The notes under the pieces: generated by a model | Told to the model about the DNA's origin: nothing | What the model saw: only the letters and a program-made list of their open reading frames with translations | Databases searched by the model: none | In this document: one piece after another, positions 21,441-31,104 of the stretch | Layout of the letters: each line of letters begins with the position of its first letter | How positions within the stretch are numbered: position 1 is the stretch's first letter | Source: Batillaria attramentaria | Taxonomy: Eukaryota; Mollusca; Gastropoda; Batillariidae | Reading direction: 5' to 3' | DNA length: 64,000 nucleotides | NCBI GenBank assembly: GCA_018292915.2 | Contig: JACVVK020000005.1 | Span: 2,335,001 to 2,399,000, forward strand | Translations under genes and position numbers: made by a program

Positions 21441-22616
21441 TACCGCATGCATGAACTAGTATGTCTATATATAAGTAAACATATGGTGCCTATTTTTAAT
21501 CATTAATTGTTATTTGTTGGCTAATAGATATTTGAAGAGGCTGTTTTTAAATGAGGAAGCTGACCGACTGTGCCTAACATGGACAGGAAGGGAATTACAC
21601 GGTGAAGTGGAGAAACTGGGAGAGGTTTGTGCAATCTGGGTGGCTGATAGCTGACACATATAAGCTTTACTCGGGATGGGCACCTAGTGGGAGGGTGACT
21701 GGCGAGCGGCGCCGCGCGCGTCCTAGCCCACGAGAATGACCAGCTGAGCTCGACTAAATCCTTAAAGAGGCCTTCTCGTGCCACCGTACGCGGCGAAATG
21801 TTTGGTCAACTTGTGTGTACGCTGCGGCTCACCCCTGTTTCGCCTTTTCTCTCAGCACTTCCCGCACTACACTCCCAAATCCTTCCTTTTCAAGTATACC
21901 TACGATCTACATAAAGTTCCAGCAGACGCGAAAACTTCCCGAGCATAAGATTAGCGAAGTTGATGTGTAACCCTTTGCCAAACCGCGACGTTCTCAGTTG
22001 CAGGTGGTAGAACGGAGATCTGGTAGTAGTGAAATGATTGTGAGTTCTGTATGCTGTGCTGTACTCCCTCCCTCTCTCCCGGTTATAATTCAGCTAGTAT
22101 GCTTTTCTTTTTTCCTCTCGCAAACAAGATGTCAAACTAGGAGGGGAATCGGGTTTGTGTCAACCTTCTTGTAGTTCGTGTGTAACCTGGAAGTACTCGA
22201 CAGTCAAATTATGCCTCCGGTGGCAGGAGAGGGTGAATGAGGGAGACAAGTCTAAGTCCCTGGCCCAACAACGGGCAAATCTATCATTTGGAGCTCATTA
22301 TTCAACTCGGATTTCCATGTTGCACGCTGGGCACGCGAACCGTTTCGTTTGCTCACCTACTTATAACCGTAAGGGACAAGAATGGGTGGGTAAATAAAAA
22401 ATGTCGCGGTTGGAAATTCTTTGGCTTCGCATTTTGGCGATGTTTTGTGGGTTTCGTGTGACGCTGATCCGTCCCGGGTTGCGAGTTATTCTTGGATCAG
22501 GATGCTCGGTATGACACTGTTGCGTGTTCGTTAGGCAAAAATTGTGACGTTGCCTTGCAACATACGTGCATGTCCTAGGCCCGCACGGTTGAATAAGTTT
22601 GGTCAAATTGGTTCAT
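21441..22616. other. Unassigned sequence
   Basis: Unique-looking, mixed composition, few simple repeats. Frames of 71-87 residues have no recognised domain. No gene called. Confidence 0.45.
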
Positions 22617-22628
22617 GTAAACAGCAGG

Positions 22629-22803
22629 GTGGGTGGGTCGGTGGGTGTTTGGGGGTTTAACGTCCTTTTCCACCACGTACGGGTGATATCAAAGACGGGG
22701 CAACGATGAAAAAGCCAGCACAAATATCTGGCTCCAGCCGGGATACGAACTCACGACCCGAGCATTAGAAGTCCGTTCTACCATTCAGCCACCTCGGCTC
22801 CCC
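22629..22803 (-). mobile_element. SINE family A with 12 bp target-site duplication
   Basis: Typical reverse copy from tail (gggtgggtcggtgggtgttt) to head (ctcggctcccc), with a small deletion in the head before gttctaccattc. Flanks gtaaacagcagg and gtaaaaagcagg (22,617-22,628 and 22,804-22,815) differ by one base. Confidence 0.9.
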
Positions 22804-22825
22804 GTAAAAAGCAGGAGGTGCAATG

Positions 22826-22826
22826 A

Positions 22827-22864
<38 letters not shown>

Positions 22865-22868
22865 ATAA
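22826..22868. repeat. (GTA)n trinucleotide repeat
   Basis: About 13 GTA/AGT triplets. Confidence 0.95.
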
Positions 22869-23595
22869 TGTCAGTTTATAACATTTGGAGCCCGACTGAC
22901 CATGAAACCATAATAATACGTTTCACCATTTCGAAATACTGACGACTGCATTCTAAACAAACAGCGCCTCGCAGTAGACTGAGGTGAGCGAATTAAAAAC
23001 AGATTAACTGGGTTAACCATTTTCAGTTGATGTCATTCTTGTCATGTTGGAATGAAATGTATGCAGTAAAACCAAATGAAAATCACGATCTGCTCACGAG
23101 AAAAACAACAACAACAACAACAATAATAATGATAACGTTTGTTCACTAGTCTATAATTATGATGGCACCGCAATAAAACCAAATGAAAATCACATTCAGT
23201 ACTGACGAGAAAAACAACAACAGCAACAACAACGAAACACCAATTTTTTTTTTTGGTTTTTTTTTGTTTTACAATTAAGGGGGAACTGGGGAGAAATCGG
23301 CGTAGGGGAGGTGGGGGAGAGGGGGAATGGAGTTAAAGGTCAGCAAACAAAGCGAGTTTTGAGGGAGCATACCGGTTTCACTGACAAGAATAGAGTACTG
23401 TTACGTTTTGTCAGGGAACTCCCAGTTCAGCGTGTATTCTCCATATTAAACTACGTGACAATGCCTGCGACCATGACAGAAGACAGTTGTTAATTAGATC
23501 CACTTCAAAAATAATGACATGACGAGTAACGGGGCGACGACAGCGGCACCTAGCAGAATGACGTCTTCCCTTCGGGCCAACTTTATGGCAGCTGT
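22869..23595. other. Unassigned sequence
   Basis: Contains a local near-repeat: aaaaccaaatgaaaatcac followed within about 30 bp by cgagaaaaacaacaacarcaa occurs near 23,070-23,120 and again near 23,178-23,230, a ~108 bp tandem duplication. A T-run lies at 23,244-23,267. No gene. Confidence 0.5.
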
Positions 23596-23599
23596 ATTC

Positions 23600-23800
23600 A
23601 TCTCAGAAGAAAAAGGGCGTAAGCGCTTACTATATCCATGCTGCTTAGGCCGGTTTCCAGATCCTCCTTACGTGTTTAGAAGCACTACTGTCATCTACAA
23701 AAAGGGCATAAGCGGTTATCAGATCAATGGCACTTAGGCCTTTTTCTTTTTCTCTCAGAACCACCATACGTGTATAGAAGCATTACCGCCATCTGATAAA
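23600..23800 (+). repeat. Dispersed repeat family I, partial tandem units
   Basis: Words of the form gaaaaagggc.taagcg.tta followed by cttaggcc occur at about 23,609-23,651 and 23,698-23,741, spaced about 89 bp, with a third partial start near 23,795. Copies at 50,270-50,335 and 58,626-58,690 share accrtcatc…gaaaggcc.aagcgc…cttaggcc. Class unknown. Confidence 0.6.
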
Positions 23801-23841
23801 AGAGCTAAGCGTCATGGGTCGGATCAGCGTTTAAACCCTTC

Positions 23842-23934
23842 TTGCTGATGGCAGGTAGAGCAGCTGCATTCATCTCACACAAGAACACCGGAGCCCTCAG
23901 ATGCATCATCGACTTCACAGTCAAACTGCCGGTA
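23842..23934 (+). other. Weak candidate exon ending at a consensus splice donor
   Basis: The open frame ends at aaactgccg|gtaagtgtc (donor near 23,935), a strong 5' splice-site word, and the upstream tgctgatggcag could act as an acceptor. The word gcagctgcattcatctca also occurs slightly diverged at 23,588-23,606, which suggests repeat DNA instead. No protein family recognised. Confidence 0.12.
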
Positions 23935-24532
23935 AGTGTCTGCCCCCACTATGCCCAGTGCTCGCCCCAGGCTGATCGGCGGTGGTGCTGTGACGGCACA
24001 AGTGTCCCCCAGACTCGCATCACCGCGTCAGGCTTCACGTCTCATTACTTCCCTTTGGCATTGCCTCCCTTTGGTGCAGCCAGCCACAGCGGTAGCATGC
24101 TCTGGGACGTGTCAGACAAGCAGTTTCAAGTGGCCGTTAGCTCTCCCGACCCGGAGAGAGAGAGAGAGAGAGAGAGAGCTCGTTGCTCTATGGAGAGAAG
24201 GGGGGTGGAAAAAGTCGCAACTTTTAGCGAAATTTTGCCTGAAGCGAGTTCCTCGTCCTCTTGCTTCAGAACGTTCTGATCGTGCAGGTGTGTGTGGCAG
24301 GCTTGAGAAGCATGCATGTGTTCGTTCGTTCATTTTGACAGCGGTAGCCGTGAGCTGACTGGACGGACGCTGGAGTAACCAGAGTGTACAAACCATAGGC
24401 AGTAGCCCCTGGCTACCGAAAAGAAAAATGCACGGTGAGGTGTGCAGAGGTACTCTGCACTTTGCGCGGAGGTATGAACATTCTCCGTGCAATAGCATTT
24501 TTTTTATGTTTGTACCGCTGTGCAGGTGCAGG
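23935..24532. other. Unassigned sequence with short (GA)n
   Basis: Holds (GA)n at 24,155-24,179 and otherwise unremarkable sequence. A 191-residue minus-strand frame (24,112-24,687) is a chain of SINE A, unique DNA and (TC)n translation, not a gene. Confidence 0.45.
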
Positions 24533-24676
24533 GTGGGTGTTTTCAGGATTTTCTTTTTCAGGTTGATGTCAAAGATGGAGGAACCGGTACAAATTTGGAC
24601 CGTGCTAGGATTCGAACTGAGACTGTCTGATCTGGCGTCCAGCGCCCAACCTGTTGAATTATCAGATTCCCCTGTA
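24533..24676 (-). mobile_element. SINE family A, very degenerate
   Basis: Keeps the order of the family on the reverse strand: gggtgggtgttt, gatgtcaaagatgg, ccggtacaaatttgg, B-box-like aggattcgaactgagac and a ccgtt/tccc head remnant. About a third of positions differ from young copies. Confidence 0.65.
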
Positions 24677-25010
24677 CCGTTGTGCAAACTAACAACAACA
24701 ACAACAACAAAACGTGCTTCACTGTGCTGTACTGTATTAACAATCTCTTGGTAAAAAAAAAATGCAGAGTACTAGGGCATTTCAGGTCGTACACCCTGGA
24801 TAGCGGAGCGGGGCCTGGAGGAGGGGGTAGGGAGAATGTGAGACAGAGGTTTAAACCAAGAATGAGAGACAGAGAGAGACAGAAATTTAATTTTCAAACG
24901 GCAAACGTCTTGGAAAAAAATACCATATTCCATCTTCCAGTTGCTAAACCACGAAATGTAAATTAGACTGAAGAGAAATAAACATTAGGTGAAAATCAAA
25001 AGTAAGTTCT

Positions 25011-25012
<2 letters not shown>

Positions 25013-25042
<30 letters not shown>
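25013..25042. repeat. (GA)n microsatellite
   Basis: About 28 bp of GA. Confidence 0.95.
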
Positions 25043-25059
25043 CGGAACTACACACCCCC

Positions 25060-25545
25060 ACAATCGACAAGGAAATTCGAGGCGAACGCCGAAGAGGTTT
25101 TCGGCAGAAAAGCGGGCGAAGTGAATAGGTGTCAGCCCCGTGAAAAAAAAACTGTCGCCCTCCTCTTGGAGTTGTCTCCCCTGCTGGGCCGGGCCCCGGA
25201 ACGCGGCGCTGTGCCAGAAGAGAGCGTCCGCGGCGTCAATTAGGCCATGACTGTCTTCCTACGCCAATCAGAGCGGCAGCCCAGCATTGTAAGCTGCGCC
25301 TTGCGAGCAACTCCATTGAAAGTCCGTACCGTTCTCGCTTTCCACCGCCGCCACACAAATTGATCCGCGTCCGGCCCTCCTCAGAGACGCTTCACGCCTT
25401 CCCCTGCGCGGTGTGTCAATCCGCGAACAAAAGGCGTCCCGCTTGGGCCCCTTGCAGACGCCTTGACGTATCGTAATTACCTGCTAATCATTCTGTTAGT
25501 GGTCTCTAGGTAACCTTTGATGACCGGCTCCTTTTAGGGGGTTGT
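25060..25545. promoter_or_regulatory. GC-rich, repeat-free island; candidate regulatory element
   Basis: About 480 bp with high GC and CpG and no simple repeats. Words seen include a CCAAT-type ccaatcagagcgg near 25,264, a TCF/LEF-like cctttgatg near 25,514, and homeodomain-type gtaattacctgctaatcatt near 25,473-25,492. Clustered motifs and low repeat content fit a conserved non-coding element or promoter, but motifs this short occur by chance. Confidence 0.3.
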
Positions 25546-25810
25546 TGCTGAGGCTGTTCTTCGTTCTTCGGTTCTTCGGATTCCGGCAATTCTGAGGGCG
25601 TCCCAGGAATTAGGTATGGTACCGTGTTTTTTTTTTCCAAGTTTTTATTTTTTTAATTTTTTTATGTGTCCTGTTAAAACTTCTTGGATTTAGGGTGAAG
25701 GATTCCGTGAACATGAAGACAGCACCTCGCTTATCGTTCTTATACATCTTTGTCTTCATCTGCTTTCGTTTTTCAACCTCTCTGGGGAGTCGGGTGTCAC
25801 AGCATACTTA

Positions 25811-25938
25811 TTTCGTACTGCGCAAGAGTATCCATCGTTTTGGACTCATTTTCGGGTTCGGCCCTGTATGCGAAAGACAGGCAAGGTTGGTGGTTCTTTG
25901 ACGGCTCTCATTGCAGCGTGTATCGCCAGCATGTGATG

Positions 25939-25973
<35 letters not shown>

Positions 25974-26142
25974 AACCGAGCAACCAACCATTTCTGATGA
26001 TTATAGTCAAAGTGGCACACTCCCACTAAGCCAAAGTTTAATCCATACAGATATAAATTTATTACGATTCTTTTTTATTTTTGTTTTTATTGAAGCCACT
26101 GGTGCACAACCCCGGACTTTCTTGGTGGAGCTTGAGTTAACC
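25811..26142 (+). mobile_element. Dispersed repeat family B, longest near-continuous copy
   Basis: Runs from tttcgtactgcgcaagagta through gttttggactcattttcggg, tgtatgcgaaagacaggcaa, tgacggctctcattgcag, taatccatacagatataaat, ccactggtgcacaaccccgg to cttggtggagcttgagttaa. An (AAC)n run at 25,939-25,975 sits inside it. No coding frame spans it. Confidence 0.75.
25939..25975. repeat. (AAC)n trinucleotide repeat
   Basis: About 12 AAC triplets inside a family B copy; its translation gives the poly-Asn and poly-Cys frames seen here. Confidence 0.95.
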
Positions 26143-26223
26143 GGTTCTCAGAATCCAGTCGAACCTCAGTCTTTTGGAACCCTTCCGAATCTCGACGTCA
26201 GGTCATAACCGTCTCAGCCATCT

Positions 26224-26661
26224 GACTACAACAACAGCGACGGCTACTACCACCTTTCCCGAGAAGACCAGGTGATCATCGTGCGTTTGATTTCACGCCA
26301 CTGCAGACTCAAACACCACATGTTCACCCAAATTCAACATCGGTGACACTGCAGCATGCCCCCCTGTGGCGCATCGCGGATGACAGTTGATCACCTCCTG
26401 CAAAACTGTCCAACGCACCAGAACCAAAGAGCGACAACCTGGCCTACAGACACACCGTTGCGGGAGAAGATCTTCGGCTCGGCTGAGTGTCTCCGGCGGA
26501 CTGCAGCCATCATCAGGACTACTGGCGTGCCTGTCTGGGTGTTCGAGGAAGAAGGAAAAGAATCTCTGCACCAAGTTCAGAGCTGGTCAGTCAGGACTAT
26601 GTCCGTTCCGGACCTCCTGAATGACAACGTAACATCTGCTGCAGGCTTGTCCGCTACATGA
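26224..26661 (+). pseudogene. Non-LTR retrotransposon C-terminal fragment (LINE copy 5)
   Basis: One frame reads YHLSREDQVIIVRLISRHCR LKHHMFTQIQHR, a stop (TGA, 26,344), then CSMPPCGASRMTVDHLLQNC (CX4CX8HX4C), WPTDTPLREKIFGSAECLRR and TAAIIRTTGVPVWVF. The order 'LSR.EQV.I.RLR.GH.RL..HM', Cys-rich knuckle, 'WP..T.LR.KL.G....L..T' is a classic post-RT region of jockey-like LINE proteins. The copy has one in-frame stop and lacks the RT domain; it is dead. Confidence 0.88.
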
Positions 26662-26751
26662 AGACCTCATGCGACAGCTCTGACCGATGGAACGTACATG
26701 AGCATTTAGCAGGGAGACACTGGAGGACCTACAGTATATTGATTTAAAAAA

Positions 26752-27038
26752 AAAAATTACTACTCTATTGTCCATTTCGGGAAATTCGGTTTGCTTCCCC
26801 CGGAGGAAGCGCGTCGCCGCGGTGCAGCGCCACCCAATACCTATTTTTCAAGTTTGCTAAGGGAGGAAAGCCGGATAACCCGGAGAGAAACCCCCCGATG
26901 AGCAGCCCGGTATCCCGGAAAAACCGGTATCACAATATTATCATAAGCTCGACCTGGGCTCGCCGTGACGTTGGCAAAGGCCGTCCAGCAGCGCAGCGGC
27001 TAAGTCCGACGCGCTGCCTATTAGACCACGGCTCTTCC
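26752..27038 (-). mobile_element. SINE family C, copy 1
   Basis: Reverse orientation. From the left: tail ctattgtccatttcgggaaa, a palindromic ccccgg block, gaggaaagccggataacccg, gatgagcagcccggta, aaaaaccggtatcac, aagctcgacctgggctcg (B-box region) and the tRNA-like head ending gcctattagaccacggctct. A short deletion removes part of the B-box sequence kept in copies 2 to 4. Confidence 0.88.
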
Positions 27039-27342
27039 GCTCAAACAGCTGGCGTTACCATCTGAGTGATTAAGAATGTGGTCGACATTTTGTTTAGACT
27101 ACCATTCTGACCCGCTGACATGAACTGATATCAGGCATGATGCATTCTGGTATGACTACAGACATGACAGAAGAAATTTGCTGCAATAGTTATCATCCGC
27201 TTTCAACTTCTTTTAAAAAAAAAAAAAATCACATTTCCAATTTCCCCGATTGTCTTCGGCCAACCCCCAAAATCTCGGCAGCCTAAAAAGCGATTTGACA
27301 CCAAGGTCACACACCCCCTCTTCCAAGACACATTGAAGACAC
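27039..27342. other. Unassigned sequence
   Basis: Ordinary sequence with an A-run near 27,214-27,227; nothing recognised. Confidence 0.45.
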
Positions 27343-27432
27343 GTGCGTCACGTCATCGTCACGTCATCGCCACGTGCCAACTGACGTAGACGTCTCCAAT
27401 TTGCGTCACCAGTGCGCCTGCGCAGTTAGGAG
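27343..27432. promoter_or_regulatory. Clustered cgtca motifs and an NRF1-like word
   Basis: Within 90 bp: cgtcacgtcatcgtcacgtc followed by a further atcgccacgtg, then aactgacgtagacgtc, gcgtcaccag and a gtgcgcctgcgcag word close to the NRF1 site. CRE half-sites (TGACG/CGTCA) occur at least seven times, which is unusual for this AT-leaning window. Candidate promoter or enhancer, by motif reading only. Confidence 0.35.
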
Positions 27433-27771
27433 GGGTCTTGAGGAAAGCCGACAGGGGAAAGGCGCCGAACCCGAAACCTTCAACTCGAGATCTCTTCACT
27501 AGAAATGATGTGTCGGAATAAGAACAATGCTTCACTACGACAAGTGGGTGCCCCCTCTGGGTGGTAAATTAGGGAGGACAGGCTTCATTTGGGGCGATAA
27601 TTAATAGGCCCGTGACGCATACGTGTAACGGTTTCTCGCTGGTTTGGGGAGATTTCAGTTTATTGTGAAGAAACTAAAACATAGCTGAGGTGTATTATTA
27701 ATTTATCATGCATGGGCGGTATATATATAGTGGCAAAAGGATCGTCTTCAGCTCTCTGTGTTACGATTATC
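27433..27771. other. Unassigned sequence after the cgtca cluster
   Basis: No open frame worth calling. A short (TA)n lies near 27,721-27,730. Confidence 0.45.
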
Positions 27772-27813
27772 ACATTCCGTACCGCTCACAAGTATTTTGG
27801 AAGAGTTTGAAGA

Positions 27814-27918
27814 GTTTGGAATTCACTCCCTTTACATGTCCGTCAGTCTCCATCTTTCACAGTTTTTAAAAACAGACTAAAAACCCACTTCATCCAGTCA
27901 GCCTTCTCTCCCTCTTAG
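27814..27918 (+). pseudogene. LINE ORF2 extreme C-terminus (34 codons)
   Basis: Translation VWNSLPLHVRQSPSFTVF then KNRLKTHFIQSAFSPS and a TAG at 27,916. The phrase WNSLPL.vR..pS...FK..LKTHf is the standard ending of this LINE group. Everything upstream is missing, so no product is expected. Confidence 0.85.
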
Positions 27919-28034
27919 TTAATTAGCTGCGAAATGGGCTTTGTTGCTTGTGCAACTCCATCCATCTGTAAATACTCATCTGCCCCCTCCCCCCCCCCCC
28001 CAGCTCATTTTATCGAGATCCCAGCTGAAAGTGA

Positions 28035-28170
<136 letters not shown>

Positions 28171-28460
28171 TGTAAAGGGCTCTGAGCCAGCATCTGCTGG
28201 GATACTGCGCTATATAAAAGCAATTTATTATTATTATTAAGTATCCTACGTTTTTGACTCTCTTTCGGTTTTGGCCCGGAAGTCAGGCAAGGTTAACGGT
28301 TCCTTGACGGCTCTTATTGCTGCTAACATGGGTATAATCAAAGCGCAACACTCCCTCTTAATCAAATTTAAATCCATGCAGACGTAAATGATTTGTGATT
28401 TTGTTGTTGTTGTTGTTGTTTTTGTTTTGGTGAGGCCACTGGTGCACAACGAAACTAACC

Positions 28461-29069
28461 TCGAGCAAAAAAAAAAAAAAAAAAAAGTTAAGTAATCTTT
28501 CATAACACAATGCATTTTTTTTCACCTGCTAACTTGAACGCGCTCGGACTTTGCAGTTCAATACAGTTTTAGCTGACCCACTTAGCTTGGCGTATGCATA
28601 GTTTCACGGTGCACGAGGAGTGAAACAATTCGGACCAGCAAAAGCTCAAACTGCTGGACCGCAGTGTGCCAAGGAGGTGCCGGGAGGTAATTCAGACCAG
28701 GGGAAGTTATACCCATTACTGACAGTATTAAACACAGCGGAAATGACTGTGTGTAAATGTGAAAGACAAGGATCTGTTTTTGTTGTTGTTGTTGTTTTTA
28801 ATGGAGGAAGCTGCAAAATCGGTCGGCAGCAGTTTTGTATTTTGTTTTCAGCGCACTTTCAAATCCAAACGGTTTTTTGAGAAACTGAAATACTGGAATC
28901 AGTCCCATTTTTGTGGAAAGAAGTACAGTGCTTTGATTTGACGGTTTGGCTACTTGTGATATTCAATACGTCAAAGGGACTCTAAATGTTGACACAGAGT
29001 ACAAGTGATTTGGTTTTGTGAGTTTGATTGTGATTTATGAAAAGGAAACGGTAATGACTGCGAATAGTT
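28461..29069. other. Unassigned sequence
   Basis: An A-run at 28,469-28,486, a (GTT)n run near 28,777-28,795 and otherwise unique-looking sequence. No domain in the 60-86 residue frames. Confidence 0.45.
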
Positions 29070-29201
29070 AAGCAAATAAAAGCGACATAAAACTGAGGGA
29101 CAAAAAAACACCTAACTTTCACAAAGGACGGCACGGGTCAACGTTTCGGCTTTCGCCTTCCTCAGGACCCAAACAACTTGTTTATGTCGCTTTTTAGTTG
29201 C
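29070..29201 (-). mobile_element. Candidate Penelope-like terminal motif with hammerhead-like core
   Basis: On the minus strand: ctgagga, a one-base insert, the short stem ggc-gaaa-gcc, then gaaacgttgac. This follows hammerhead ribozyme order (CUGANGA, stem II, GAAA) with one extra A, and resembles the conserved terminal word of Penelope-like retroelements (family knowledge, from memory). It is enclosed by a 20 bp-class inverted repeat (aagcaaataaaagcgacata at 29,070 and its near-complement ending 29,201). No GIY-YIG or RT frame is nearby. Confidence 0.35.
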
Positions 29202-29338
29202 TTGTGATTCATGAGTTATTTTTTTAAAAATGCAGTGGATTTCAAAAAAGGGTTGCTGAACATTTTGGCTTGACGGTCAGTTTACCTTTAGTGGCCACAG
29301 AAAGTCCACAGGAAGCTTGTGAAACATCTGCGAGAACC

Positions 29339-29339
<1 letters not shown>

Positions 29340-29402
<63 letters not shown>
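29340..29402. repeat. (CA)n microsatellite
   Basis: About 63 bp of pure CA. Confidence 0.97.
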
Positions 29403-29403
<1 letters not shown>

Positions 29404-29804
29404 CTTTTGTCGGTGCGGGACCGGGCAACATGAAATATGTTGCTGTTCCAATTGGCTTAATTACTCCCCACGCTACCGCCGCAGTGCCTCACGGGAATGA
29501 CACGCAGCACCGCCCCGTGCAAGGGAGAGAAATACGCAGACCCTGCCCCGCTACAATGTTTTCAGTTGAAACTACTGAACCTGAAAAATGAAAAATTTGG
29601 AGGCAGATGTTTCTCTGCTGCGTTCTTCTGGATATCGAAACTGCGGCGTGTGAAGCCGATGTGTTTGGTTTGGTATTGCAACTGATGTGAGTGTGAGAGA
29701 TGAAAGTTAAAGGGGCTTACTAGTAGGCTACCATTTTTATGACCCAGTCACAGATCATTCTGAGCTGTTTTCGTGGTATCTATCATCACGCCACATTTAT
29801 TTTT
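29403..29804. other. Unassigned sequence
   Basis: Unique-looking, mixed composition. A 90-residue frame begins before the (CA)n and is not credible as a gene. Confidence 0.45.
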
Positions 29805-30118
29805 TAAAACTACTTTATTGTCCCTTTCGGGAAATTCGGGCTGCTTCCCCCGGGGGAAGCGCGTCGCCGCAGTGCAGCGCCACGCAACCTACCTAACCTA
29901 TTTTTCAATTTTGCCGGGGGGGGGGGGACGAAAGCCGGAAAACCCGGAGAGAAGCTCCCGATGAGCAGCCCGGTAGCCATGAAAAACCGGTATCACATAA
30001 CTTATCACAAGCTCGACCTGGGCTCGAACCCACGCGCTTCGCCGTGGCAGCGGTGACGGCCGTTCAGTAACGCAGCGGCTAAGTCCGACGCTCTGCCTAT
30101 TAGACCACCGCTCACCCC
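29805..30118 (-). mobile_element. SINE family C, copy 2
   Basis: Full-length reverse copy: tail tattgtccctttcgggaaat, palindrome gcttcccccgggggaagc, the core aaagccggaaaacccggaga, gatgagcagcccggtagcc, B-box-region gggctcgaacccacg, and head …ctattagaccaccgctcacc. The last 17 bp of the head are triplicated (next entry). Confidence 0.92.
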
Positions 30119-30152
30119 AGACCACCGCTCACCCCAGACCACCGCTCACCCC
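30102..30152. repeat. 17 bp unit present three times at the SINE C end
   Basis: The word agaccaccgctcacccc occurs at 30,102-30,118, 30,119-30,135 and 30,136-30,152 with no mismatch. The first is the normal end of the SINE head; the other two are extra, and family D starts at the next base. Confidence 0.95.
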
Positions 30153-30420
30153 ACTTAGACACGAGGACAGTGACAGCCTCTGTGATGCTGACACTGAGCC
30201 AGCAGAAGCGTACTCAATGACGCGGCAACCACATTGGGCGCTTCCAGTAATGTAATAACAGTGAGTCGTCAAATTTGAATGTTCGACCGCTCGCGCAAAG
30301 TGTATACAACATTGTATCGCATTAAGAGCTGTACTAATCATCAAGATAGAGAATTTCGAGCGCACAGGCGCACTCACGAGCGAAACTGTTCCAAAACATA
30401 AGCTGACTTACCAAAGATGG
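30153..30420 (-). repeat. Dispersed repeat family D, copy 1
   Basis: Reverse complement matches 44,102-44,364 over about 260 bp at roughly 75-80 percent by eye. Shared words include ttttggaacagtttcgctcg, ctatcttgatgattagtaca, gctcttaatgcgatacaa and acgcttctgctggctcagtg. Frames in both copies are broken, so conservation is unlikely to be coding. It directly abuts SINE family C. Confidence 0.75.
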
Positions 30421-30571
30421 GATGAGTCCGTTTAATCAAAAAGAATGCAGCAGCATAGTGTGCACGTAAGGTGTCTATGACGCAGATTTCGTTACGTCAC
30501 TGTGTGCGTGAAAGTAAGTATTGTTTGGAGAAACGTCACAGTCTTGTTTTGTATCACTGAAACTTGCTGCT

Positions 30572-30635
30572 GCGCGTAGCAAAATCTGCCCCGTCTCATA
30601 AAGTTGTTTCTCTATAGAGAAACAACTTAAAAAGG
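30572..30635 (+). repeat. 64 bp repeat with 28 bp palindrome, copy 1
   Basis: Identical over 64 bp to 32,169-32,232 in the same orientation. Its centre is a perfect palindrome, aagttgtttctcta then tagagaaacaactt. The outer words ctgccccgtctcataaag resemble DNA-transposon termini, but no matching opposite end was found. Confidence 0.95.
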
Positions 30636-30993
30636 CTAAATATTGAAATTACAGATTTGGTCGTCTCACATGAAATACGTACGAACGCCGTTTTAAAACT
30701 TTCATATATGATGATGATGATGTCCTCAAACGATGAAAGGCAAGCTTTAAACAACAACAATAAAACAACATCACAACCACCACCACCAGCGACAACAACA
30801 ACAACAAAATCAAACAAAACCGTCAACAACTACACAAAACGCATCACAGCAACAGCAGAAACAACCGAATAAAAAGAAGAAAAAAAATTAAAGCCATAAA
30901 AAATAAAATTAAATATGAAAATTGGCAAGTAGCGATTGCAACTAAAGCAGTACTACCCAAAGGGAGAGAATAGACACGTGGACGCTGCAAGGG

Positions 30994-31104
30994 AGAAAAC
31001 TGTGCCTGTATGGGAAGAGAGATCACTAGATCTAGCAGTTCCCAGGACTAGAAGAAACAAATCTAGATCTAGTGATCATTCTTCCCATACAGGCACAGTT
31101 CTCT
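30994..31104. repeat. Long hairpin: 42 bp arms, 27 bp loop
   Basis: Arms 30,994-31,035 and 31,063-31,104 are reverse complements apart from a two-base mismatch and a two-base bulge; the arm centre is actgtgcctgtatgggaaga and both arms end at the loop with ctagatctag. The size fits a hairpin transposon relic or a microRNA-like precursor. No second copy was found in the window. Confidence 0.85.

Noticed and set aside
24112..24687. 191 aa minus-strand ORF
   Set aside because: Passes through a degenerate SINE and a (GA)n tract; the remainder has no domain.
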